64,000 bases of DNA, taken from Endomychus coccineus (Eukaryota; Arthropoda; Insecta; Coleoptera; Endomychidae). The DNA is taken from contig OY294070.1 of assembly GCA_958510875.1 (NCBI GenBank), positions 41,034,012 through 41,098,011 on the forward strand. Direction: 5' to 3'. A program made the translations under genes and the position numbers. The number at the start of each line of letters is the position of its first letter. The stretch's first letter is position 1. Positions 12,201 to 23,460 of this stretch are shown here, piece after piece. The notes beneath the pieces are model-generated. The model worked only from the letters and a program-made list of their open reading frames with translations, was not told where the DNA came from and ran no database searches.

Positions 12201-15200
12201 TATTGCTTGTAATACTATTCAAAGAGTTCTGAATAAACTTAAATCATACAAATCTCAATTAGTTCAAACACTAGAACCAGGTGACAAAGCGAGAAAATTA
12301 CAGTTCTGCAGGTGGTTCATTAACAAATGTACTGAGGATCCAAACTTTGGAACTTTGGAAATTACATGGAATAACAAGGCGCGGCGGCATGTTCAACGGA
12401 AAAAAATCAGTATTGGAGCAGAGAAAACCCCTTACTAATTCATTAATGTTTGGTGTGCTATAGTAGGATCTAGAATGATTGATCCACATTTTCTATCAAG
12501 GTTCATTGACAGGACAACGTAACATTTAATTTTTAACTGCGACATTAGGAGAGGTTTTAGATGATATGGAGTTAGGTCACCGTCAAGAAATCTATTTCCA
12601 ACAACACCATAATGAAAAGTTTTGCAAGCATATTTTAGGAACAATTAGATCACCACGAACGACCCTGTTAATTGGCCCCCTCTTTCACCGAACATGACAC
12701 CTCTCGATTTTTATTTTCGGGGTTATATTAAACAACAAATTTACAAAACTAGATACAATTCCTTAGAAGAGATATAAAATAATATAACTATTGTAATAAA
12801 TTCTACTGATGGTTGGGGTGCTTTCAAGGCAACACGCATTATCTTCAACAGGGTTCAAAAATGTATCGAACAAGATGGCTATGTTTTTGAAAATTTAATC
12901 TAGAAGATTAATTGATCAGTTTTCAATATTTAAATAATATTTTAATGTTTACTTTTCAACTTTTCATCACTAATAATTATATCTTTTCAATAAGTTTCTA
13001 ATCTGTTTCATGGCTACTTGATTTTAAAGATTTTTTGGTAATAACTCACTTAATATTAATTATTATGAAAAAATTATTAGCGATGATTTTGCGCAGAAAA
13101 TGATTTTCCATCGATTATACATATTTTTGCATAGGTATTTGATTGAAAAATTTTGTCTGCAATTCTTTGTTTGTTTTCACCATCGTATTCAGCGTAAAAA
13201 ATGTTGTTAGTATACTAATGTAAAAAAGTCATCAATAGTGCCGCTTCAACTTAGTACACCTAGTATACCTATATTTGGAATGAGAAAAAATTCTCTTTCT
13301 AATGATGTCTAAGCCACTATGACTTCATATTAAAAAATACAACTTTATGTCATTACTCGCATTTTGATTTTTTTAAATAAGTGACTCGTCACTGCATTTC
13401 ACTTGTAAAAGTGCCTCAAGACCGTAGTAATTATTTTATCCAAATTCCATAAATAACATATAGCTGAAAAACTATTTTTCGAAAAATCGAGCTTCCTCGA
13501 AACAAAACAAAAGACGATAGCCAATTTTCACCATTGACAAATTGCCAAAAAAGAGATCGAGGATGGGGGTTTAATTTTTGTATCTTTTATACATATCGAG
13601 ATTCCCTACTAAAACATTGAGATTTAGCCACTGTACACACCTACAAACTATTTTCCTAAAATATAAGGGCCATTTCATGCCAAGTTAGCCACCTTTTGCC
13701 CTTCATATTTTAATATTCATATTTATTTTTATGAATCCTACCAATGTTAGTAATGAGTTAACAAAATTTGGGCCAAATCCTGCGTTTTTTTGTACAGGGT
13801 GTTGAAATTTTTCGAATGATGTCGATAAGCTTATTTCTTTTATTTTTTATGCATTAACCAACAGAAATACGAGAATAGGTAAATTGTACAGACTTTTGAC
13901 GTATTTTAAGAAAATTTTAAAGCGCTAGCTGTCAAAATAGTTGGTGACCTTTAAAATGACCTTCAGATCACAAAAACCGCCGTAGTGAAAATGTGCCGCA
14001 ATCGATTTTCCTTTTCTTGGATTCTAATTGTTGTTTAAAGTGTCTAATATAATCTGAGAAAAAATTAGTGTTTTTGCATTGGGATTTTTTTGTTTCCACA
14101 TTGCACCCACCATGTAAATAAATTACGTTAAAAACTATAATATGTCTAGAAAAGAACATTTATCTTGCTCCTAATATCAACATTTGTAGATAAAAAAGAA
14201 TACGATGATGAAAACAAATAAATATTTTATTATTACTATCATTTCCAAATCTTTGGGTTAAAACCCACGAGACTATAAAAATTTAAATCGGAATCGGAAT
14301 TATATGAAAGATTAGCGCAAAAGTTTACCTAAAACCATTCGTTTTAGCAATACCAAATTTAAAATTACGAAAAAGTGTAAATTTAGCTGCTGGAAATTTG
14401 ATCAAAGATTTTTATGAGAGTGAAGTGATGAGACAACCTAGTACATGAAGCAAAAATATGGTTCATTGTCAGAAAATAGTTGTCTTGTGTACATGTGCAA
14501 TCTAAAAGAATTAAATTATGAAATTCCAATGCATTTCTAAATTTGGACACTTAATGTCCAAATAGGAATATTGTTGTTTGCTTTTGTCTAATCCACCAAA
14601 ATTTTAAATTGATGTTTAAGGCAGGTGGAACTCGGATTTATCGAAAGGAGAAAGAAAATTGGAATCTGTTTAAACAAGTTATTTGTCAAGCAGGCTACTT
14701 TGATTTTTTCACAGATTGTGGCACATTTTCGCTTTGGCGGGTTTTGTGTTCTGAAGTTCATTTTCAAGGTCACCAACTATTTTGACAGCTAGCACGATAA
14801 AATTTTCTTAAAATACGACAAAATGTCTCTACAATTTACCTGTTTTTGTATTTCTAAAGGTTAATGAATGAAAAAATAGAAGAAATAAGCTTACCCACAT
14901 CATTCGAAAAATTTTAACACCCTGTACAAACAAAAAACTGGCTTAGATAACTCATTACTAACATTAGTAGGATTCATAAAAATTAATATGACAGAATATA
15001 AAAATATGAAGGGCAAAAGGAGGATCACTTGGCACGGAATGCCCCATAAGTACCTAACCTATACCTACTCATTCTAAAACATTATTTATTTTTTGTTCAA
15101 TAAAAGAAAATTGGAAACCCATATCCAATTAATAGGTAATGAACTTAGCCAGATAATTATGGTAAATTAGTTTAAAAACCAGGCAATGCATCGGTTATTT

Positions 15201-18200
15201 GTGTTACTGGCAATTATAGTTTTCTTATTAACCATTGAAAAGATTTATCCAGGGTGGTTTAGATTTCTTAATTATTTCAAATTAAACCAGAACTAAGCAC
15301 AAACGTAATTAATATAAGCTGGAAGTGAGAAAATAATGAATAATGATCAAAATAATGTTAAAAAATGGTTAAGTGAATTTGTGTTTAAAAATGGTTATAA
15401 AAATCTATAAAAAATTTGGAAAACTTTTGAACAAAATATTTATATGAATATTTTTAGACCGCAGTCCTAATTCGTATGTATCATAACTAATTAATAATAA
15501 TAATAAAATATATATATATTAAAGAATTATAACCTCTGATATTCGAAATTATTCAAGATGATGCTATTGGAAAATGCATAAATTCATTTTATTAGCAATA
15601 TGGCATGTCCATATTTCGAAGTTACATCTCAAAAATTCAAAATCTGTTTCCTGTTACATTCTGAAGATTCCCAAGGGAAATATGAAATTAACATAACTAT
15701 GGCTTGGAAACTGATAAATTATTCTTACCCAGGTCAGCAGGCAAGGTAGGAAATTCGTAAATGTGTTCGCAAGTATTTTTTGAGTATGGAATGCAGAAGC
15801 CAAATTCAAAATCGAACGTTTTCAGTAATTTATCTCGGAAAAAATGCCTCTCTATCATCCGAAATCTATTTACAGGCTTGCTACCCACCGTGAATTCAAC
15901 CCTGAAATAGAGAAAAAAAGATAAAATAACAAAATCATTTCAAAATATTACATGTTTTATATCATCAGCATCACACACAGAATACCAATAGATAAAGTTC
16001 AAGTATGTAAGGAATTGAGATTATATTCATATTATAAGCCAAGGCGGGATGCGCAACCCCCTTAGGATTTTTTGCTTAAAATTTCAACACATCGTTACTT
16101 TTCAAATTACAGATAAATAAAGATTTAGTATTTCTTTCTATCTTGTGAAAACTCAAGAAGTACGGAGAAAAAGTCTAGATATTTGAATAAAATTCAGATT
16201 TAGTGCAATAACGGGCGACATCTGTTGAATTTTCTTGCATTTCTGCAAACAATTCGCATGGCTCTCATAGTAACTTATTTTACTTATTCCCTTTCTACGA
16301 AAACGTTCATTGTAAAATAACATCATCTGTTTGTTTATTGCTAGCAGAAATGACTGCCAGTAAGTGATACAAAAGTTGCCACTCCCCTGAGGAATTTTTT
16401 GGATCTGCCAATGTATATAAGTACATATTCTAATAATTATTGTTGGGTAAATGGATAAAGTTGAGTCTTATAGACTTTTTTGTCCATTAAACTATCATTT
16501 TAGAATAAAATTATGATCAACTTTTGACACAAGCGTGACCTAAGCGTTTTTAAACTGTAAGTCTGGAAAAATCATGTTTCAGGATTCGATCATTGTAACT
16601 AAGATTAATTCGTTTGAATGCAGAAAGGATCACTTGTGATTGAGATTAATCAACTGTATTGGAAAAAGTATAGTTAATTCAGATGAATCGGTTTCAGTTT
16701 TCTTTTTAATATTTTGGCAGAAACTTCTCCGTTCAATGGAAAAATTAAGTCTGTTAGGAAGTTCGACAGGTTGACCAGCTGAAGCTCGTCTAGTCTGCCT
16801 ACCTGGAATCTTTTGAGAATTTGAGAAAGCATCCTTGATTCAATTTTTTGGTATTTTATTAACTGTTACACATTATAAAATACAAAAAAATCAAAAACAA
16901 CTATAATAAAATGGAAAAAACTGATATTTTCAATGTATAATTGGGTTTTCATTAGTTTCAATTCAATATTATTTATTGACAACTCTCAAAATGAAATGGA
17001 AAAATGTATAGGCAAACAAATTTGAAGTACCTTAGACTCTTTTGTGATGAGGTCTAAGGTTCTGCTGACTGCAGTATTCTTAGCTCCCAAAACTGAGTCC
17101 ATTTAAAATACAATTTATAGTCTTACAACAAAAATCTATACAAGTATAGGCAGATCCAAATGTATTCTCAATTATGATATATCAAACTGAAATAATAATA
17201 CTATCAGCACTATAAATATAAAATAAATGATTCTTTCTGAAATGAGATTCACAAATCTTAGATACAGAATATTCTAAATTATGAATTATTTATTGAAATA
17301 TTATATGTACATTCTCGGGAGATAGGTCACATTAACACAAATGTTTACTATATTTTTATCGTCTTAAAGACAAAAAAATAGTTATTAATGTTTGAAATGA
17401 TTGGTCTCATGGAATTACCCTTCCTTCCTAAGCTGTGTTGCTCAACTAAGATTCATAAACAGAGTAATTCCGTGAGACCAATAATGTCAAACATTAATTG
17501 TCCTACGTATAACATAGCAAAATGGTTAGTGAAGGAATTTAACAACTTCAAAGCCACACTAAGCTTGTCTGTGAAAAATTCTTATTGCAAAATTGAAAGA
17601 TTTTAAACTCGAACATGGTGATACTCTCGTTTCATTTGATGTACTATTACAAATACTCCAATCCCTGAGTCAATAAATATTCTGACGAAATGGCTTTCAA
17701 ATATTAATATCCCCGATAGAAACTGCACAGAATACGTGATCCTTACATCTTTATATATGGAGCAAAATTATTTCACTTTTAACAAAAATTACTATAAACA
17801 AACAAGCGGATGTGCAATAGGGAATTCACTGTCACATTTTTGGCAAAATATTTTTCTAAGCGAACTTGAAACCTCCTTAAAATCAAAATTGAATCAGTTT
17901 CCAAAAGTTTGGTATAGATATGTTGACATTTTCGCGATTACAAGTAAAGATTTTGATTTACATGGCTTTTTGAACACGCTTGATAGCCAATTTGATTCAC
18001 TGAGATTCACTGTCGAAATAGAAACAGACATCAGTTTCCTTTCTTTGATATTAACATTATAAAATAAGGTAATCACTTTGTTTTCGACAGTTTAACAGTC
18101 TAGTTCATAGATTATTGAGACAGCAAAAGTATAACAACAAAGTTGAGAAACTTCAGGAAATTGCGTTTGACAGTGGTTACCACAAATCTTTTGATCAATA

Positions 18201-20894
18201 ATTCAATTTCTAAACAAAAAAGGAAATTAGAACGTAGCCAACTAACCAAATTAGAGCCATTCAATGAAATTCAAAAGTTTCACTTTTCATTCTTAGGTAA
18301 TTAATAAATTCCATAGTTTGTTTTCTAAATTTGCAATACAACCAGTTTATAAATGTAAGAACAAGCTAAAACACCGTTTAACTTTATCAAAGGAAAGTTT
18401 CCGCTTTTGACAAATCCGGGATTTACAAAATCAATCGCGAGTCGTGTTCAAAATGCTATGTGGGTCAAACTAGAAGGAACATTTTAACTCGTTATAAGGA
18501 ACATTTTGTCCATATAAAGAAAAATAATGGTGAAAAACAGTGGTAGCCGAACATATTTTGCATACAGGTCACACCATTTCTCAAGAAAGTTCATCACTTT
18601 TAAAACACAGTACAGACAAATATCTAGGTAATTTAGAAGGAATGAAAATGTATAAACGAAAAATCAATTCATTATATTCCGGTTTATCTCCAGCTGAGGG
18701 TAACCCATTGTTTACATCATTATCACCAAATAGTATTTAAACAGGCACATTTTGATTTATAATTTAGTTTACTCTGACTTCTTGGTAAAATTGTATTGTA
18801 CATGTAAGACTATACATTTTATTTTAAATGGGCTCAGTTTTGAGAGCTAAGAATACTGCGGTTGGCAGAACCTTAGACCTCATCACAAAAGAGTCTGAGG
18901 TGCTTCAAATTTGTCCACTTATAAAATTTCCCATCTCATTTTGAGAGTTGTTAATAAATATATAATATTGAATTGAAACAAATGAAAACACAATTATATC
19001 ATTGAAAATATTAGTTTTCTTTCATTCTAATATAGTACAATAAAATACCAAAAAATCAAAAGCAAATCTTCATTGGCTAAAGTCGGGACCTGCCGAACTT
19101 CCTATGAGACTTCATTTTTCCATTGAACGGCGAAGTTTTTGCCTAATGAGGACGTCAAAATATTAAAAAAAAAATGAAAACAGGTAATTTACAAGGGATG
19201 GAAATGTATAAATAAAAAAGCAATTTATTAAATACCTATTTATCTCCAGCTGAGGGTAACCCATTGTTTACATTATTATCACCAAATAGTATTTAAACAG
19301 GCTCAGTTTGATTTATAATTTAGTTTATTCTGATGATGGCTACTTGGTAGCCGAAAGGTCCTCAGTACTTTGATAGTATTTTTGGAGGATAAGGATGATT
19401 ATTTCTTATCAATAGTGTTACAATATATCCAAAATGTGAACTCTTTTATAGTTTAACTTAGCCAATCATATCAACTCCATCATAATGAAAACTCTTTTTT
19501 AAGAGATCAACTAGAGAATTCTCCAATACAAGAACCTTTACTGTATCCTGTACTTGAACAATCAAACTTAGAATATTGTTCTTTAACATGGTCACCTGCA
19601 TACCAAATTCATACCAATAGAGAAGACAAAATTCAATATCATTTCAACAAGTTTCTCTATTTTAGATGTCACATATATTTTGAAGAGTTTACATCCGATA
19701 ATACTGAGTTATATTGGCTACACTCGTTGGAACTAAGTTCATATGTGGGATGTGTCATTCAGGGGATTCAAACATGCTCAGAGGAATATCCTTAATGTAT
19801 AAACATTTTCTTATTGTTATATGTATGTAAAGTTCTGGCATTAAATAAATTGTTATAAAGGGTATTCCATGTCTTTTCTTGTTGCTTCCTCTGAATATCT
19901 ATGCAACCATTCTTCTGTAGTAGACTGCTGCAAGAGATTTTATTTGGTATCCAGTTACAAAGTAAGTAAGTACAAGGATGACAAGATTTAACATAGCGAC
20001 ACCAACAATTGTGTTTCATAAGACTTGGTTTATTTCCAAAAGTCTATAGTTCAATACTTGAATAAAATAACTATTAAAAGTTCAATTTTCACTAGTTTTA
20101 TAAATAAATGTGACCGCAGTTTCGTTAACTCCATATGTTCTTTAAACAAATTTTACAAAAACCAACTTACAAAAGAGTTACCCAATATATAACTTTAATG
20201 ATAATCTTAAGATAAATGGCTACTGGGGTTTAACCCATTGAGAGATTAAATGATAACTGGTAGCAAATGGAAAGTCTAATTATACAAATTTAACCAGGGA
20301 GAATTATTAAGTATATACCAATATTCGAGCCTATATTCATTAATTCATATATTTCAATACATTTCCCTTGATCTGTGTATGATCCAACAAATGAAAATTG
20401 TTATGATTATGATATCATATATTACATATAAGTAGGAACCTATACTGTTCATAATTTTTGGTGTTAAGCAAAAATTCTATTGATGATTATATTTGATGTT
20501 AAAGGTATGCATGCATCGAAGAAGTAATTAAATAATAAACTTACGTAGCTCCAACAGTTCTCAATTTAAGAAATTGTGGAGTGAATTGATACCTAACAAA
20601 TCTACCAGAATTTGGATCTACTAGCTCTTCACTTTCAGCATTTCGATCGCAATTGTCATCAATGTTATCGGGAATAGGTTTGGCGATTTCAAACAGAACT
20701 GCTCCACTTTCCAAATCCCTTATTTTGAACCTAGTAAAATCTATATCGTATATATTAGCGTCTGGATCACATAAATAATTATCCGCAATTTTTGTCAAAC
20801 GTAACACATCTTCGGGTGTTATCACTTTCGTATTTTCTATAGTCGGTAATATTTTGTTCGAAAGAGTTTCGCGTTGTTCGCGGACCACACTCAT
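9176..20894 (-). CDS. unc-119: unc-119 homologue, lipid-binding trafficking chaperone (three exons)
   Basis: The only convincing host gene in the window. Unc-119 proteins fold as a PDE6-delta/RhoGDI-like beta sandwich. They bind myristoylated N-termini and carry such proteins (transducin alpha and ciliary or synaptic cargo) through the cytosol. Joining exons 20545-20894, 15729-15901 and 9176-9294 gives 350+173+119 nt, a 213-residue protein with stop TAA. Family blocks in order: [12 protein letters not shown] (about 25-36), [14 protein letters not shown] (51-64), [20 protein letters not shown] (97-116), [10 protein letters not shown] (about 130-139), [14 protein letters not shown] (142-155), [10 protein letters not shown] (159-168), [11 protein letters not shown] (184-194) and MHNKADYAY (199-207). 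Human UNC119 has 240 residues, mainly because of a longer disordered N-terminus. I chose the ATG at 20894 (MSVVREQ); an in-frame ATG at 20969 would add a hydrophobic leader not expected in the family. Confidence 0.95.
10835..12170 (-). pseudogene. LINE relic C (reverse transcriptase), inserted in the TIR element
   Basis: Minus-strand reverse transcriptase of a jockey-superfamily LINE, read from high to low coordinate. It reads [13 protein letters not shown] (about 12150), a broken NNYRTIA box, [16 protein letters not shown] (12051), [14 protein letters not shown] (D of the first catalytic box kept), [20 protein letters not shown] (11739), then HINDLLEV followed by a damaged polymerase box. 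The C-terminal 143-residue frame (11414-10983) includes [12 protein letters not shown]. Stops and shifts break it. The plus-strand relic at 27530-29000 is the same family ([15 protein letters not shown] versus LWDDHVRSIAKTAS). Confidence 0.85.
12178..12900 (+). pseudogene. Tc1/mariner-like transposase relic
   Basis: The frame at 12184-12438 reads [16 protein letters not shown] (second HTH), then [20 protein letters not shown] and [16 protein letters not shown], the linker typical of insect Tc1/mariner-like transposases. Downstream, in shifted frames, comes [20 protein letters not shown] (about 12674-12733) with the final catalytic block, then a stop and a short tail to 12900. The first catalytic block (WSDE-type) is degraded. 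The LINE at 10835-12170 cuts off the start. The gene is non-functional. Confidence 0.8.
13666..15046. mobile_element. Long-TIR element without coding capacity, in unc-119 intron 2
   Basis: Inverted arms of roughly 340 bp (13666-14010 and 14720-15046) are flanked by TA at 13664-13665 and 15047-15048. Shared blocks include AAGGGCAAAAGG, TAGTAATGAGTTA (with mismatches), the complement of CACCCTGTACA, AATGATGT, and GCTAGCTGTCAAAATAGTTGG. The 700-bp interior carries only short spurious frames. The TA target and terminal repeats suggest a non-autonomous Tc1/mariner-type element. Confidence 0.8.
15049..15728. other. Remaining unc-119 intron 2 sequence
   Basis: AT-rich intronic DNA next to exon 2. 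No gene, repeat pair or RNA is recognised, apart from a short TA-rich run near 15505-15520. Confidence 0.5.
15729..15901 (-). CDS. unc-119: unc-119 coding exon 2
   Basis: 173 nt. The acceptor is CTATTTCAG at 15910-15902. The first base completes the Thr codon AC|G, and the exon then reads [18 protein letters not shown]. It ends ...PTLPADL plus one base, followed by donor GTAAGA at 15728 downward. It carries the core beta-strand block [10 protein letters not shown] and NTCEHIYEF. Confidence 0.95.
15902..16699. other. unc-119 intron 1, exon-proximal part
   Basis: No transposon or coding block is recognised. It ends where the inverted arm of the Penelope-like element begins. Confidence 0.5.
16700..19175 (+). 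mobile_element. Penelope-like element, family A, with inverted terminal arms
   Basis: Two inverted arms of about 370-440 bp (16700-17140 and 18805-19175) flank a plus-strand relic of a Penelope-like retroelement. The arms share GAGGTCTAAGGTTCTGC, GCAGTATTCTTAGCT and AAATACCAAAAAATC-type blocks. Penelope-like elements often carry terminal repeats in direct or inverted arrangement. The copy is intronic (unc-119 intron 1), antisense to the host gene. Just inside the left arm, 17290-17345 has the TTCTCGGGA...GGTCACATTAACAC block that recurs at 40590 and 57950. Confidence 0.8.
17388..18740 (+). pseudogene. Penelope-like RT / GIY-YIG endonuclease relic (family A)
   Basis: RT fragments in order: [20 protein letters not shown] (about 17440-17500), GCAIGNSL...[10 protein letters not shown] (about 17808-17880), [17 protein letters not shown] (about 17910-17960), [15 protein letters not shown] degraded GIY-YIG nuclease follows: [18 protein letters not shown] at about 18456-18510 and [16 protein letters not shown] at 18546. 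The polymerase box has VD-I instead of the expected VDDI, a one-codon loss of a catalytic Asp. Several stops and shifts split the gene. The segment 17388-17500 also contains a 32-bp inverted duplication around GATTGGTCTCATGGAATTAC. Confidence 0.85.
19185..19470 (+). repeat. Penelope-like 3' terminal repeat (family A) carrying a hammerhead
   Basis: A second copy of the PLE 3' end, directly after the right arm of the 16700-19175 element. It begins AGGTAATTTACAAGGGATGG, which matches the coding end at about 18620, and passes through the ribozyme at 19322-19369. It ends in the block complementary to 46130-46200 (GAACTCTTTTATAG). Related copies: 29085-31290 (minus), 46128-46360 (minus), 49650-49880 and 52020-52190. 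Confidence 0.75.
19322..19369 (+). ncRNA. Hammerhead ribozyme motif in a Penelope-like terminal repeat
   Basis: All core positions are present. CUGAUGA is at 19330-19336. Stem II is GGCUAC/GUAGCC (19338-19343 with 19347-19352), closed by UUG. GAAA is at 19353-19356. Stem III is minimal: A19356-U19362 and G19357-C19361 around GUC. The cleavage position is C19363. Stem I pairs AGUACU (19364-19369) with AGUUUAUU (19322-19329) and leaves two bulged U. Hammerheads with very short stem III are known from Penelope-like terminal repeats; such motifs often cleave best as dimers. Activity is not demonstrated. Conserved core plus element context make chance unlikely. Confidence 0.75.
19490..19790 (+). 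pseudogene. LINE reverse-transcriptase C-terminal fragment
   Basis: Plus-strand fragment reading [16 protein letters not shown] (about 19557-19604), then ...[16 protein letters not shown]. This is the thumb/connection region that follows RT in jockey-superfamily LINEs (usual form SRLEYCSVIWSP). It is a 5'-truncated dead piece within unc-119 intron 1, and no 3' tail can be defined. Confidence 0.6.
20040..20330 (-). repeat. Penelope-like family C terminal repeat
   Basis: This 290-bp block recurs at about 43700-43980 (same orientation) and 45265-45480 (opposite orientation). Shared blocks include AACTTTAATGATAATCTTA, TTTAACC.ATTGA and AAATAAATGTGAC. On the minus strand it contains GAAACTGCGGTC followed by ACATTTATTTAT, which fits the 3' half of a hammerhead core (GAAAC-N4-GUC), but the 5' CUGANGA is not preserved. 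Confidence 0.55.
20545..20894 (-). CDS. unc-119: unc-119 coding exon 1
   Basis: Encodes residues 1-116 and the first two bases of codon 117. The exon ends ...GGAGCTAC followed by the donor GTAAGT (positions 20544 downward), in phase 2. The segment [20 protein letters not shown] is the variable acidic loop of the family and precedes [10 protein letters not shown]. The 5' UTR probably extends to about 20990. Confidence 0.94.
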
Positions 20895-21042
20895 TATTAA
20901 AAACTTATTTACTCTCAAAAGAAACAGAAATAGACATTTACAAAATAAATTCTTTCTCCTATCTGTCAAAAATAATTAGATCGAATCGGCAGGTAATTAC
21001 TAACTCGGCAACTCTTTATCCTTGTGCAGTAATCTGTGTACC
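20895..21042. promoter_or_regulatory. Likely bidirectional promoter between unc-119 and a divergent exon
   Basis: This 148-bp interval lies between the unc-119 start codon (minus) and an ATG in good context (ACCATGG) at 21043 (plus). No TATA box is obvious in either direction. It probably contains the unc-119 5' UTR. The promoter role is inferred from position only. Confidence 0.35.
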
Positions 21043-21071
21043 ATGGCAAAGAGCCAAACACGATCGAAAAT
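21043..21071 (+). CDS. Possible first exon of an unidentified divergent gene
   Basis: ACCATGGCAAAG gives a start in strong context. The frame reads MAKSQTRSK and then hits a consensus donor, AT|GTAAGTATT, at 21072. The short basic N-terminus resembles the beginning of small nucleolar or ribosomal-type proteins, but nine residues do not identify a family and I found no second exon. It could be chance. Confidence 0.25.
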
Positions 21072-23197
21072 GTAAGTATTAGTTTCAACAACAGAGACAT
21101 TTACTCTTAGATGTCGCTACGAATAACTTGTGCCATTGATTATAATCAATACTTATGGTTTGTCATTGATTGAAAGAGTTTTATTGAACAAAGTTCGACA
21201 ATTCCTACAAGCCAACTAAATTCAAACGAATGTATAATTTTATCTTCTGCAAAACACGTTCTCTCAACTGAATTAAAAAAAACAAATGCTGATTTCACAA
21301 ATTTTATGAAAAAATTTACTCAAATTTTTGTTCTTGAATTTTGAAAGTCATGATTTAAAATATCATCTCTTTTGAGCAGGTTTGGAAATCAATCTCATCA
21401 CGATGTTGTAGTTAATCGTCTTTCTTCAGGATGTTTACGTTTGATTGGAACTTTCTTTGACACATAGAAATGTTGATTTGAAAAAAAGTAGGTAGGTACG
21501 TAATCTTGAACAAGTTTTGGACTCTTTCTAGGTCATACAAGTACAGATTCTGAGTTTTTTAATTATTAAATTAAAGCAATGGATATTGTTTGAGTGTTTA
21601 TTATTTAATTTTATTGACAAGTTCTTATATATCATTACACAGTTAACTTTGTTTTTATAATTTTATTTATTCTATGTTTCTATATCTATGACTTGATGAG
21701 ATGTCCATAAATGATCAAGTCAATAAACAATAGAGCGGTGTTACATATTTCACACAGATCCATCAGGGTTCGTCATTTTGTATTCTCTAATAATGTCACT
21801 ATTAGAATTACAACATGCATATATTGAATAAGTCTTATCTGGATTACTTGCTTAGTTGCTGTTGCAGTTCGGTACACAACACTTAACTGGCATTCTGATA
21901 TAAAATGTAACAAAATAGAAATAATACATTTTCTCACCAAGACCAAGGTCATAATATCTTCAAGAAAACTGATAAAATCTTCCTTAACGATCGATAAAAC
22001 AAACAACATATTGTTACGTTTCCGTTTTTACCAAATTCAATTATTACCATCAATCTATATTTTTCTTCATTTTTGTGAATCATTTTTATTCCCATTATAA
22101 TCTTTCCGATATTTTATTTCAATGTATTATCTGATTACATAGCTTATTTTAACCATTTTCTGTCAGTCGGTGTTAATTTCCTTCTCAGATACTTTTTTAT
22201 TGGAAATAATAAATAATACTGTCATGTAAGTATTAGGGTTCATTATTTTGCTGGACTAATTCCTTTACCCTGTGAATCCTAAATCGCAAGATTGCATCAA
22301 TGAAGTCTATATAAGCGACCGATAGAGGAAAAGGGGGATATTGGAACTTTCCACTCGCGTGTGTACGCATCGACCTGAATAATCTAAGTATTGATTTTTT
22401 CATTCGCATTTAATGGAGAATTATGAATTACTTTCCAAATTATTTGTTTTCATGTTTCATTTTATCTTAATTTGTTTTAATAACTTTTATTAAGTTAGTT
22501 CTACCAATCTCGTTTCTTTTAAATTACATTTAACTCATCTCAAACAAGAATCCTCAGGGATACGGTAATGCCTCTCGCCGTCGTGTCGTCTAAGACACTA
22601 GATACCTAACAAACAACGCTATTATGATGTCACACTTATCACTTCACTCAATATCTTAAACTATAGTTTTGTTGATTGTTTGAAGCTCAAAATGAAACAT
22701 TAGCTCTTTATTGTATTACTGTATTTTGTGTAAGTAAATACTCAGTACGAATAGATTCACCGACTGACTAACGAATTCTCCACTGCACTCGCACTGACTG
22801 ATATATGTGGAACGTACGCGTGATGGCGATTCGATAGGACCGAGTTGAACATAATGTTATGGGCGTCAACGTACCGGCCTCTTGACAAGACGGGTATAGA
22901 CGACTATGAGTGACTATAAATAATCAGTCATTGCACTTGTTCCTCTTCTCACCTCCGTAGCTATGATTTACTTCAAACTTTGATTCAATCGTTTCGGTAC
23001 CAGTACCGCAGTACCTAACCATATTCATCCAAGAAATTGATATTACAAGGAAAAGAAACATGCCGAATGTGTAAGAAGATTCTTGAGAGCATCATCTAGG
23101 GAATTTTAGAATAAAACTTCTCAGAGATAATTTGTGATTTACTTTAAAGGATGTAAGTAGAACAGCGTTAGACAATTTATACGTGAAAGGATTTAAG
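21072..23197. other. Unrecognised intergenic or intronic DNA
   Basis: No coding block, repeat pair or RNA was recognised in about 2.1 kb. If the exon at 21043 is real, this may be its first intron. The region near 22790-22920 is less AT-rich than its surroundings, but no function is visible. Confidence 0.4.
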
Positions 23198-23460
23198 TAT
23201 AAGACAAGAGTTCTATATACAGAGTAGACAAGTAGTGTGTTAAGCATAGGAAAGCGCTGGTAAGTAGTTGGACATTCTGTCCTTCTCGCACATGTTAGTG
23301 CGCTCTCACTCGCACGGTCTCCCCTTCTATCACAAAGAGTATAAGAATACAAGAATAAGTATAACGCACGCACATTGTGCGAGAAGGACAGAATGTCCGT
23401 TAACATACCAGTGAAAGGCTTAGTTGTCTACTCTATATATAGAACTCTTTGGTACAAGAA
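23198..23460. repeat. Small inverted-repeat element with flanking direct repeat
   Basis: Two arms of about 85-90 bp face each other. Both contain AGAGTTCTATATA, GTAGACAA, GGACATTCTGTCCTTCTCGCACA and their diverged spacers; the centre lies near 23330. A direct repeat, CGTTAGACAATTTA, lies outside on both sides (23167-23180 and 23461-23474), but the left copy is 18 bp away from the arm. This could be a MITE with an imprecise border, or a local inverted duplication. No coding capacity. Confidence 0.55.

Larger units (their letters stand above)
9859..13210. mobile_element. Tc1/mariner-like element with about 250-bp TIRs, in unc-119 intron 2
   Basis: Inverted repeats run from 9859 to about 10110 and from about 12960 to 13210. 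Both include TACGATGGTGAAAACA, GAAAATCATTTTCTGC, GAGTTATTAC and AAAATCAAGTAGCCATGAAA. A TA follows the right end at 13211; the left flank has lost it. The interior holds a plus-strand transposase relic (12178-12900). A minus-strand LINE (10835-12170) was later inserted into the element and separates the left arm from the transposase. A further near-copy of arm sequence starts at about 10113 (GCACTAATCGATGGAAAATC). Confidence 0.8.
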
